Origin: an uncultured Collinsella sp.
Lineage (GTDB): Bacteria > Actinomycetota > Coriobacteriia > Coriobacteriales > Coriobacteriaceae
Reading direction: 5' to 3'
NCBI GenBank assembly: GCA_958419975.1
Contig: CATZIG010000076.1
Coordinates: 1-8,493, forward strand
DNA: 8,493 nt
A program made the position numbers and the translations under genes. Position 1 is the first letter of the stretch. Every line of letters begins with the position of its first letter. The notes under the pieces are model-generated. The model made no database searches. It saw nothing but the letters and a program-made list of their open reading frames with translations, and had not been told where the DNA came from. This document shows, in pieces, positions 1-7,000 of the stretch.

Positions 1-142
1 GGGTAAAGTCGCCGTTCATAAAGGGAATCACTGCATTGCGCTCGGCGACTCTCAAGGCACTCAGGCTTTGTTCTATTTTCTCAGCTTCTTGTTTGAACTG
101 TTCGCTATCCAAAATGCCCCCAAATGCCGGCTTCTCAACAAA
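1..142 (-). CDS. Partial hypothetical protein, runs off the left edge
   Basis: On the minus strand the frame is open from just after a TGA at 143-145 to the window edge, at least 47 codons. No ATG lies near its beginning; a TTG at 110-112, with a G-rich stretch about 4 nt upstream, is the best visible start and gives ILDSEQFKQEAEKIEQSL-type sequence. This is hydrophilic and helix-prone (many E, K, Q), with a later NAVIPFMNGDF segment, so codon content looks like real protein. The segment is clearly AT-richer than the GC-rich genes that begin at about 180, which suggests a different origin. The start region could also be the broken remnant of a longer gene, since the frame upstream is closed by the stop. 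I recognise no family and assign no function. Confidence 0.4.
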
Positions 143-159
143 TCAGAAAAAGCATTGGC

Positions 160-165
160 TATACT
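160..165 (+). promoter_or_regulatory. Possible -10 element for the PH-domain gene
   Basis: TATACT resembles a sigma70-type -10 box and lies 45 nt upstream of the ATG at 211. No convincing -35 box is found; the nearest candidate, TCAACA at 135-140, has a 19-nt spacer. It sits in the last AT-rich DNA before the GC-rich genes. Weak call. Confidence 0.2.
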
Positions 166-210
166 GATGCGGACAGTTCCGGGAGGGGTACAAGAGACGG
201 AAGGGCCGTA

Positions 211-660
211 ATGGGTGAGAAGGGCGAGCGGCCGGAGCGGGTGTTCCCCGGCAGGACAGACCCGTGGTTCATAGCGGCCATGGTGATTGTGGCGGGCGGT
301 TTATCCGCGGCGTGTATCGCGTGTTTCCTGAGCTCGAGTCCCGCGCTCCTATGGGGCTGGCTCGCGCTGCTGCCCATCCCGGCCCTCGTGGCCCTGGCTG
401 CCCTTCCCGTCCGCAGCAATCGCCTCGAGCTCTACGGCGACCGCCTCGTCGTCGTGTACGCTGGGACGCGTTCGGTGATACCCTACGCCCACGTGCGGGG
501 CGTCCGGCGCACCAGGACGCTCTGGGCGGGGACGGCCAACTCGCTCGACCGCGTCTACATCGAGGCGCCCTACGACGGCGACGCCATCGTCTCGGTCAGA
601 GACAACGACGCCCTCGTGGCGGAGCTGGGGCGCAGGTGCGGCCTTGGGCCCGGCGCCTGA
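211..660 (+). CDS. Two-helix membrane protein with bacterial PH domain (YyaB-like)
   Basis: A 149-residue protein. The ATG at 211 is preferred to the upstream ATG at 124 because GGAAGGG lies 5 nt in front of it, and the extra 29 residues upstream are low-complexity and would run through the possible -10 box. A short charged N-terminus is followed by two hydrophobic segments (about residues 18-40 and 44-66), then a soluble domain at about 69-143. The order of elements (RLELYGDRLVV, IPYAHVRGVRRT, then NSLDRVYIE, SVRDNDALVAEL) follows the pattern of the YyaB-like bacterial PH domain family (bPH_4): a basic strand, an 'SLDR' turn and a closing helix. The domain should face the cytoplasm next to the membrane. 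Ligand and role are unknown in this family. The next gene starts 20 nt downstream, so the two probably formed an operon. Family call is from pattern recognition. Confidence 0.7.
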   Translation: MGEKGERPERVFPGRTDPWFIAAMVIVAGGLSAACIACFLSSSPALLWGWLALLPIPALVALAALPVRSNRLELYGDRLVVVYAGTRSVIPYAHVRGVRRTRTLWAGTANSLDRVYIEAPYDGDAIVSVRDNDALVAELGRRCGLGPGA

Positions 661-680
661 CGCCCCGAAAGGAAGAGAGG

Positions 681-774
681 ATGGACGTCCCGCACTGGCC
701 CTACTGGAGGAAGTATTCCCTCGGCGGCACACAGGTCTGGTACGCGGACTGGGGCGACTGCCCCTTCGACACTG
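681..774 (+). pseudogene. Truncated gene (5' end only), cut by an IS remnant
   Basis: An ATG at 681 follows a purine-rich ribosome binding site (AAAGGAAGAGAGG) just after the PH-domain gene's stop codon, so this was the second gene of that operon. It opens with an aromatic-rich sequence (MDVPHWPYWRKY, later VWYADWGDCPF). About 30 codons in, the sequence becomes the end of an IS3-type transposase in another frame, and this frame stops at 792-794. The breakpoint lies near 770-775. The family cannot be named from so short a start; it is called a pseudogene because the frame ends in foreign sequence. Confidence 0.55.
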
Positions 775-820
775 GTCTACATGAGCCCAGTTGAGTTCAG
801 GAACGCAGGGCTGTCCCTGT
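772..820 (+). mobile_element. IS3-family transposase remnant (C-terminal 15 residues)
   Basis: In the frame ending with TAA at 818-820 the sequence reads LVYMSPVEFRNAGLSL then stop. 'L-x-Y-M-S-P-V-E-F/Y-R' is the standard end of IS3/IS150-group transposases (OrfB, DDE integrase fold), just after the catalytic domain. Nothing upstream continues as transposase: the preceding bases belong to the truncated gene beginning at 681. The AT-rich stretch after the stop, about 818-850, may be the rest of the element's right end. No second inverted repeat or target duplication is visible, so it cannot move by itself. Both flanking genes are broken at this point, consistent with insertion followed by deletion. 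Confidence 0.6.
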
Positions 821-829
821 AAAAAATGT

Positions 830-1147
830 TTAAGCAACCGTTGCAAATCCATTCTCCCGCGCAGAGAGCCCCGGGTAGGCCGAGCTCGCGTCGGGCATGT
901 AGCCCATACGCCTCCGGGCGGCGGCAAGCCCGCGCCCGCCGCGCTCGCCGAACAGCTCAACCGAGCCCGAGCTGGGGCTGGCGGTGCCAGTGACGATACA
1001 GATGAGCGTTGACTTCCCGGCGCCGTTTTCGCCGATGAGCCCGTAGACGCGCCCCGCCTCGAGGGCGAGGTCGATGGGGCCGAGGACGGTCCTCCCGCGG
1101 TACGCCTTCGTGACCCCGTGAAGGCGGAGGGGCATGGCTGTCGTCAT
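830..1147 (-). pseudogene. Truncated ABC-transporter ATP-binding protein
   Basis: A 105-residue minus-strand reading frame starting at ATG 1147-1145, with AAAGGA 5 nt upstream. The first 100 residues are typical of an ABC ATPase of the drug/bacitracin-export (ABC-2) type: LHGVTKAYRG at the start, Walker A GENGAGKST at 39-47, then a Q-loop-region block, MGYMPDASSAYPGLSAREN, at 81-99. After SAREN the frame ends within six codons in AT-rich DNA. The family is normally 230-300 residues; the ABC signature, Walker B and H-loop are all missing, so it cannot hydrolyse ATP normally. The permease expected downstream is also absent. It is the last gene of the padR operon and ends next to the IS3 remnant, so the loss probably came from an IS-linked deletion. 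Confidence 0.75.
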
Positions 1148-1276
1148 TGCGTTCCTTTCTCCTCGGATGGATTTTGGGTATGCGTCATGGGCCCCCGCGC
1201 GGGACGGGGAGCGAATCGACGCAGGCTCGAGGCCGGTTGGGTTGGGGTTGAGGTCCGGGTTCCACAGGCTTGCACA

Positions 1277-1300
1277 GCCCGACGGACGGGGCGTCCGGGC
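1277..1300 (-). repeat. GC-rich inverted repeat between operon genes
   Basis: Two paired segments, GCCCG with CGGGC and GACG with CGTC, enclose a 3-nt loop, with a 3-nt bulge between them. It lies 9 nt after the TAA of the 93-residue membrane protein, within the 162-nt gap before the ATPase gene. No T-run follows on the minus strand, so it is not a standard intrinsic terminator. It may stabilise the 3' end of the message or lower expression of the ATPase gene. Confidence 0.3.
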
Positions 1301-1309
1301 ACGCTATGC

Positions 1310-1591
1310 TTAGGGAGCGGTGGGCGCCTCCGGGGCAGCAGGGGACTCGGACGCGGTGATGCCGGAGGTGTCGACCTCGCCGATTCCGGCGAGCTGCTCG
1401 ATGAGGGGGAGGCCCGTCGGGTCGTCCACCTCGACGCCGCCGAGCACGATGGTGCTGTCGCGCGTGTCGATTTGGGTTGTGAACACGGCCGGGTCGAAAC
1501 CCGAAGCGATAAAGCCAATGCCCGCGAGGACAACACCCGCGGCAACGAGCCCGCCCGCCACGGCGAGGTAGATCTTCTTCGCGCTGGTCAT
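1310..1591 (-). CDS. Small single-pass membrane or secreted protein
   Basis: A 93-residue protein. The ATG at 1591-1589 is chosen because AAAGGAG lies 8 nt upstream; an in-frame GTG nine bases earlier overlaps that ribosome binding site and is unlikely. A short basic start (MTSAKK) is followed by one hydrophobic helix at about residues 7-31, then a 60-residue acidic outside-type domain (TRDSTIVLGGVEVDDP, LIEQLAGIGEVD) ending in a Pro/Ala tail. It begins 15 nt after the HAAS-type gene ends, so they are co-transcribed. In many Gram-positive bacteria this operon slot holds a DUF4097 beta-strand protein of several hundred residues; this one is far shorter and shows no obvious repeat. It could be a shortened relative or an unrelated protein. 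Function unknown. Confidence 0.6.
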   Translation of the reverse strand: MTSAKKIYLAVAGGLVAAGVVLAGIGFIASGFDPAVFTTQIDTRDSTIVLGGVEVDDPTGLPLIEQLAGIGEVDTSGITASESPAAPEAPTAP

Positions 1592-1606
1592 GGTACTCAC
1601 TCCTTT

Positions 1607-2230
1607 CTACGCCGCGAGATGCGCGGCAGCGCCGCCCTTCTCGCCCTTACCCTTCCAGAAGGGCGAGGCGGCCTTCCTCGCCCAGAGCGCCGAGAGGCGC
1701 GCAATTTGTTTTGAGGCGGCCCAAGCGCCAGCACCAACGAAGAGCGCCACGCCGACGAGGCCGAGCCCCACGCCCGCCGAGGCGAGGGCGTACGGGAAGT
1801 GGCCGATGGTGACGCCGCTTACGGCAAGCAGGAGCTCAACTACGCCCACGCCCCCGAGTGCCGCCGCGACGATCCACACGCAGAGCGCCAGCACCCAGAT
1901 GCAGATATAGACCGTGACGGCCACGGCGGCGAAAGCGGCGAGCAGCGGCACCCACACCGGGGAACCCACGATGGTCAGCACCCACAGCAGCGCGGTGCTG
2001 CGCCGGCGCGTCCTCGCGATCGCGCGCGGCACGGCGGGCAGGTCGTCGAGCGTGGCCTCGGCAACCTCGCCGGGGGCGCCCATGGCGGCCACGGCCTCCT
2101 CCTCGCTCATACCGTCCTCCATGCGGTCGGCGATGTCCTCCGCATAGAACGCCTTGGTCTCCTCCACCTGCTCGGCCGGCAGGCAGGCAAGCAGCTCGCC
2201 CAACCGGCCCAGAAACTCATCGCGCGTCAT
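1607..2230 (-). CDS. HAAS/DUF1700-type multi-pass membrane protein
   Basis: A 207-residue protein. The ATG at 2230-2228 has AAGGGGG about 6 nt upstream and overlaps the end of padR by 14 nt, a sign of translational coupling. The first 65 residues (MTRDEFLGRLGELLACLP, EETKAFYAEDIADRMEDG, SEEEAVAAMGAPGEVA) form the helical domain of the HAAS/DUF1700 family: a signature with Y-x-E/D-D and a conserved 'E-E-A-V-x-x-M-G-x-P' turn. A basic stretch (RTRRR) then leads to about four membrane helices between residues 79 and 170, and a basic C-terminal tail. Such proteins regularly sit next to a PadR-type regulator and are proposed to sense or signal membrane or envelope state; the mechanism is not established. 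Family call is from motif memory. Confidence 0.75.
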   Translation of the reverse strand: MTRDEFLGRLGELLACLPAEQVEETKAFYAEDIADRMEDGMSEEEAVAAMGAPGEVAEATLDDLPAVPRAIARTRRRSTALLWVLTIVGSPVWVPLLAAFAAVAVTVYICIWVLALCVWIVAAALGGVGVVELLLAVSGVTIGHFPYALASAGVGLGLVGVALFVGAGAWAASKQIARLSALWARKAASPFWKGKGEKGGAAAHLAA

Positions 2231-2537
2231 GGTGCGCCCCCTTAACGTATGCGTAAATCTCCCGTACGGACGGCCACTCGGCCAGGAACTCCTCGATGCG
2301 CGCACGCCCATCGTCCGTGATGCGGTAGTACCGGCGCAGCCGCCCGTTGTGCTCGGCAGAGCGCGCCGTGATGCACCCGGCCTTCTCCAGGCGCTTGAGC
2401 AGCGGGTAGAGCGTCGACTCCGTGAGCCCCATGCTCGCCGGCACGTCCTTCACGATCTGGTAGCCGTAGGACTCCTCGCCGGAGACGGCCGCGAGCACGC
2501 AGGCCTCCAGGAAGCCGCGCTTCATCTGGGCCTCCAT
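2217..2537 (-). CDS. PadR-family transcriptional regulator
   Basis: A 106-residue winged-helix regulator of the short PadR subfamily. The start at 2537-2535 is set by a strong AGGAGGTG ribosome binding site 5 nt upstream; an ATG at 2558 would lie on the far side of it. The family's hallmarks are in order: MKRGFLEACVLAAVS (helix 1), SYGYQIVKDV (helix 2), the recognition helix ESTLYPLLKRLEKAG at about 40-54, then the wing RRYYRITDDGR at about 69-79. The C-terminal dimerisation helix is short, as usual in this subfamily. PadR proteins are commonly repressors of their own operon, which often includes efflux ABC transporters; here the downstream genes are a HAAS protein, a small membrane protein and a truncated ABC ATPase. 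Inducer unknown. Confidence 0.88.
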   Translation of the reverse strand: MEAQMKRGFLEACVLAAVSGEESYGYQIVKDVPASMGLTESTLYPLLKRLEKAGCITARSAEHNGRLRRYYRITDDGRARIEEFLAEWPSVREIYAYVKGAHHDAR

Positions 2538-2557
2538 CCGCACACCTCCTCTCGTCA

Positions 2558-2588
2558 TATACTATGCTATACACACTATACGATGCAA
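2558..2588 (-). promoter_or_regulatory. padR operon promoter with overlapping TATAC repeats
   Basis: On the minus strand TTGCAT (2588-2583) and TAGTAT (2564-2559) are separated by 18 nt, a reasonable sigma70-type promoter that would start transcription just before the ribosome binding site at 2550-2543. Reading the plus strand, the same DNA carries TATAC at 2558, 2568 and 2577 and TATGC at 2563, mostly at about 5- or 9-10-base spacing. Repeats that cover a promoter in front of a padR gene are the expected arrangement for an autoregulatory operator. The promoter and operator roles are inferred. Confidence 0.5.
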
Positions 2589-2877
2589 GGTATTAGACGT
2601 CAACTCTCATCGCGAAGATTCTCCGGCCCCTGCGCGCTGCGAACGTGATGTCGCGGGGCGGTTGGCATTATGCATGAAACGTCAAGTAACGCTCTTTTGA
2701 TCTACTTCCACTCGGCCCCATATGCCTTGTACAACGCCCCCTTCGACCTCGGGTTCAAGAGAGCCGCTAGTCTTCCTTTATACGTTCGGCATAATCGTCG
2801 GCGATACCCACAAATTCCAGTCCCGAGCAACAGGAGTACAATTGCTGCTATTGTTGCCAGCCGTTGGGAGATGGAAG
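2589..2877. other. Intergenic region between divergent padR and luxR-type genes
   Basis: About 290 bases between the padR promoter and the LuxR-type gene, with no gene I can support. It should hold the promoter of the regulator: a weak candidate is TTCAAG (2754-2759) and TTATAC (2778-2783), 18 nt apart. Several minus-strand frames near 2702-2855 translate into plausible-looking short pieces, including one hydrophobic stretch, but none has a start, a ribosome binding site or a family. It may hold decayed coding sequence. Confidence 0.35.
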
Positions 2878-3882
2878 ATGGACTGCGATGGCTACCCATG
2901 CGTTCCCATGCCGTTGATGTGCACCGCCTTTGTGCCGGGACAGATTGACGCTGCGGTTGCAGGCATTTCCGACCCCGATTCGCGCGCCATTGCCACGGCA
3001 GAAGCGCTGTACTTTCGCGGACAGGCCACCCTCGCTGCCAAGACGGCGCGCCCCTATCTTGACGCCACCGATCCCGCGCTGCGCTATTCCGCATGCTTTA
3101 TCTGCGGATACGCCAGCCTGTCGCTCAACCGTATCGCCGACGCCCGCCGGTGCCTTGCTGGCATCCTCGATACGCCGGCCGACGAGGAATCGCCCGCCAT
3201 CCACGCCACGCATATCCTGTTCGCCTCGGCCGCGAGCGTCCTGCTGCACTTGCCTTCCCCGCATTCCGCCGAAGAGTTTTATCCACTTGCGGCGCATCTG
3301 CCCGAAGGCCTGCGCCTGTTCGCCAGCTACGTGATGGCGCACGCCTTGTATCTGCACGGCGAATACGGCCGCAGTCTGGGCATGGCGGAAAACGCCCTGA
3401 TCATGAAACAGGGGAGCTATCCGATCTCGGAACTGTTCCTTCACCTGGCAGCTTCCATGGCATGCATGAGCCTCAAGGACATCGACGCCGCAAAAACGCA
3501 CTTCGGAACCGCTTGGAACATTGCGCGTCCCGACGGCCTTATCGAGCTCATTGGCGAGCATCACGGCCTTTTACAGGGGCTCATCGAGGCGTGCCTAAAA
3601 ACGCAATACCCTGACGACTTCGCGCGCATCATCGAGATCACGTACCGATTCAGCTACGGCTGGCGGCGCATCCACAACCCCGATTCGGGCGAGGACGTGG
3701 CTGACGACCTGACGACCACAGAGTTCACCATGGCCATGCTCGCCTGCCGCGGATGGACCAACGCCGAAATCGCTCGTCATATGGGAGTATCGCCGGGCAC
3801 TGTCAAAAACCGCCTATCCAGTGTGTATGCAAAGCTTGGCATCGGCACGCGCACCGAACTGGTCGCTCATATGCTGCGTTAG
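2878..3882 (+). CDS. LuxR-type (C-terminal HTH) transcriptional regulator
   Basis: A 334-residue protein. The ATG at 2878 is chosen because GGGAG lies 7 nt upstream; the frame extends up to 2722, but that part has no ribosome binding site and an unlikely composition. Residues 1-265 are alpha-helical and Ala/Leu-rich with paired-helix spacing like tetratricopeptide or MalT-type repeats, a probable effector or partner-binding region. Near 220-260 is the block DDFARIIEITYRF..GWRRIHNP, seen in many coriobacterial regulators. Residues 278-334 are a GerE/LuxR helix-turn-helix: LTTTEFTMAMLACRGWTNAEI, then SPGTVKNRLSSVYAKLGI as turn and recognition helix. There is no receiver, PAS or nucleotide-binding domain and no membrane segment. 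The gene precedes a giant surface-protein gene on the same strand by 156 bp, making that gene its most likely target. Confidence 0.85.
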   Translation: MDCDGYPCVPMPLMCTAFVPGQIDAAVAGISDPDSRAIATAEALYFRGQATLAAKTARPYLDATDPALRYSACFICGYASLSLNRIADARRCLAGILDTPADEESPAIHATHILFASAASVLLHLPSPHSAEEFYPLAAHLPEGLRLFASYVMAHALYLHGEYGRSLGMAENALIMKQGSYPISELFLHLAASMACMSLKDIDAAKTHFGTAWNIARPDGLIELIGEHHGLLQGLIEACLKTQYPDDFARIIEITYRFSYGWRRIHNPDSGEDVADDLTTTEFTMAMLACRGWTNAEIARHMGVSPGTVKNRLSSVYAKLGIGTRTELVAHMLR

Positions 3883-3908
3883 CGGCCAGACTGCCTAGCG
3901 CGGCACGT

Positions 3909-3928
3909 GCGCCCCGGAGCCCCGGCGC
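3909..3928 (+). repeat. GC-rich inverted repeat after the LuxR-type gene
   Basis: GCGCC and GGCGC enclose a 10-nt loop, 26 nt after the regulator's stop codon; just before lies the palindrome GCACGTGC (3903-3910 region). No T-run follows. It could be a weak attenuator, a protein-binding site or chance in GC-rich DNA. The remaining gap to 4038 contains TTGGAC (3943-3948) without a good -10 partner. Confidence 0.2.
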
Positions 3929-4038
3929 TTCGCTCGCTCAAATTGGACATTTTGGCCCTCGGACGGCACTACCGTGACAGGATGCCTTCTCGCAAAATTG
4001 GATTATTTCCACCGATACCTGCGGGATGGGAGCCAAAG

Positions 4039-7000
4039 ATGCTTGATCGCCGTTCGTTACTTGTTGCCGGAGCGTCCTCGCTGGCGAGCATTATGTTGCC
4101 GCGCGTGCCGGGAAGCGCAAACGCCTTCATATTGCCGTTCGCCCCCCGCCGAGGCATACGCCGACGAAGATGATCCCTTCAAGGTCTTGGTGCTCTCGCG
4201 CACCATGTTTGGTGTGGTCGTGGTCGACGTCGCCAACAAGAATACGCCCATCACGGGTGCCCAGGTCACGCTCATATCGCGCTATGCCGCAGGCAAGCAG
4301 CTCACCGCCACGACCGATGACGAAGGCACGGCCATCTTTGAGGTCGCCCCTCTTTCGGAAGGCTACGTGGACGAGGCAACGCTTCTCGACGCGTACGACT
4401 TTAACGGCGGCATCTCCATTAGCATGGCAGGCTACCGCGATGTCGAGATTCCCCTTGCGCGTATCCAGGGCGGCACCGCTATTACCGCACCCACACGTCC
4501 GCTCTCCGATGGCGAGCCGTACTTTCGACAGCTCACGTTCGACGAATGGGACATCCAGTACGCCGACGCCACGTTTATGGCAATGCCAGCGGACGAAGCA
4601 GCAAACGACCAGCCCGACACGCACGCTTTTACCGTGCAGGCTCATCTGCCGCAGGGCGGGCAGGCAACGTTGCATATCAATAAAGTGATGCCCGCTGCGG
4701 GCAGCTCAACCGAAACCGTCACACAGATCGGCCAGATCAAGGTCAGCGCATCGGGCGCGGATAATCTGGCGACGTTCACGCTTGAAGACACGTTCCTCGA
4801 TGCAGCTTCGGGCCTTCTGGAGGAAGGGTGCAAGCTGCGCTTTATGCTCGACTACCAGGGCAAAACCTACACGCTCTCATCCCCTATGGCCGTTGTCACC
4901 GCGCCGGCCGCAAAGGCGGAATCGGGCTCGACCACCATCATTCCCACCACCATGGACCAAGAGATCACTCCGTTTGATTTCCCCGCGGCGTTTCCCGGTA
5001 TCGGCGGCAATAAGTTCACGTGCTGGATGCCCTCGTTCCCCATTTTGTTCGATTTCTCGTTTGCCGGGTACGTACTGTTTGGCGGAGGATACAAACCGGT
5101 CGGCTACATGAACGATTCGGGTAATCCGGATCCGGAGTACTGGAAGAAGTCGCCGCGCGAGTCGGGTGCCAAGCAGGCAAACCGCTACCTCGACGAAATG
5201 GAGGGGAAGTGGAATCAGTACAAGAGCATGAGTGCCGGTTCGGGCACCGATCCAAGGAACACCAAGCTCCTTCGCCACCACTGTACGCCGCTGTTCACGA
5301 TGGATATCGCCACACAGCTGTACGGCTCGCTCGCCTACGATTGGGTGGGCAAAACCTGGGGTAGCAACAACGACCCCGCATACGGCAATATTAAAGCCCT
5401 CTTCCAGGTAAGAACCGACCTCAATTGGACCGAGCAGTTTACCCTAGGACCGGTGCCGTTTTTCCTAAACGTCAACCCCTGGGTGCTGGCGAAGCTGGCG
5501 CTCGCCGTGGGTGCCCACACGCACGGCAGCGGCGCGGCGTTTTTTAAAAACATTTCGCTCGACTATTCAAACACCTCGGGCTCATTCACCATCCAGATCG
5601 GGCTTGCCGTCACCTTTGGCGCCGGCGTTGCAGGCGTCGCTTCGTCTGCCGTGCGCGGCGCCGCATCCCTCACGCTGTTCATTGGGTACGAGAAGGCAGA
5701 TGGACACCAGCTTCCGCGACTGCGCGTTGGTGCAGACGTCGATGTCGATGTGATACTCCAGTTCGTAATGTTCAAGTGGACCACCAAGGCTTGGTCGGGG
5801 TCGTGGCCCACACTCCTCGATTCGTGGAATATGTCGGTGAACAATGGCAACCAGTATGTGCTCCAGCGCTCTGAGCTCGCATTGGGTGGAGATACGCCTT
5901 ACACGTTGGATGCCCGCTTCGGCACGCCCAGCAACATCGAGGCGGGCGGCGTACCGCAATTTATCGCATCGGCCACCATCGTCACCAACGCCGAGCTGCT
6001 CGCACGCGCCGAGGTTAAGGCCGCTGTCGTAAACGTCGCGCCCGTCGTGCGCGATTGGGATCAAGCGGTCACGCGCATTGAGCTCGAGGCAGATGCAGAA
6101 AGCGACGACACGGGGCAGATCGAGCATTTCGTCCATACACTGATAGAGAACGGCGAAAACGCCGCGCCAATGTATGCGTACACCCATATCGGGCAGGCGA
6201 GGGACGCCGCTGCGGACCCCAACGCCAATTCTGCTGGTGTATCGGAGGACGAGCGTGGCGGCATCAAGCCCTCGAGCGACAACGTGCTGTTTGCTGGCGT
6301 GCTCAGCGAAGCCCACATGAAGCTAACGGTGATTGCCGGCGTGGAGTGCTTGTTCCGTATCGCCTCGGTGCGCTACGGCGACAATGGCCGCTCGCGCCTG
6401 GTGGTGCACACAAAGGCAAACGGCACGTGGTCTGCCCCCATGCCCGTGGACTTTCCCCTTGGGTTTGGCGAGGGCGACGTGGAGCGCGACGGCATATTCG
6501 ATTACGACTTCGACGTAGTGGAATATACGGACGGAAGAGAAAACCAGGACGCTTACGTGCTGCTGGTCTCGGGCGAGCGCCCTGACGGCGACAACACCCT
6601 TTTCGATACGGCAAGCACAGCCGGCATACTGTCCGTTGTGCGCCTGCGCATAAGCAACGACGGAGTTCGCGTGATGTCGCACACGTCGTGGCGCAGCATC
6701 TCGCGCGGCCGCCTTCAGGAGGATGGCTGCCATTGCCTGCAGTGCCCGCGTATCACGGTGGGCAAGACGCTGGTCGACGGGCGCCTGTCGGGTGCCTACC
6801 TCCACCGCCGCGGAACCACCGCAGAAAAGGCGCTCGGCAGCGAGGCTGAGGTTGCGCTGGAGTGCTTTACCCTGTGGTCGGACGTTTCGGGCGATAGCCT
6901 GACGTTCCGTCAAGTTCTCCGCTTTCCGCAAGCACCGTCGAGCATCGAGCTGGGTGCGCCCGAGAATATCAACGGCAAAATGGTGGTGCCCGTTGCATAC

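Noticed and set aside
349..960. Minus-strand frame across the PH-domain gene and IS scar
   Set aside because: It crosses the junction of two different gene remnants and is low-complexity Arg/Ala/Gly sequence, a typical GC-rich shadow.
1144..1545. Minus-strand frame of 133 codons overlapping the small membrane protein
   Set aside because: Ser/Arg/Pro-rich shadow of the 93-residue gene in another frame. The chosen frame has a ribosome binding site and a clear transmembrane helix.
2702..2855. Minus-strand frame with a hydrophobic stretch and a stop at 2702
   Set aside because: Its upstream part is antisense to the LuxR-type gene, there is no start signal and no family match. A decayed gene end is possible but cannot be supported.
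2722..2877. Upstream start of the LuxR-type gene
   Set aside because: No ribosome binding site before 2722 and unlikely sequence; 2878 has GGGAG at good spacing.
3974..4038. GTG at 3974 as start of the surface-protein gene
   Set aside because: It gives an Arg/Cys-rich N-terminus with no signal peptide in a protein that has a sorting signal. The ATG at 4039, in the neighbouring frame, has a ribosome binding site and a proper signal peptide.
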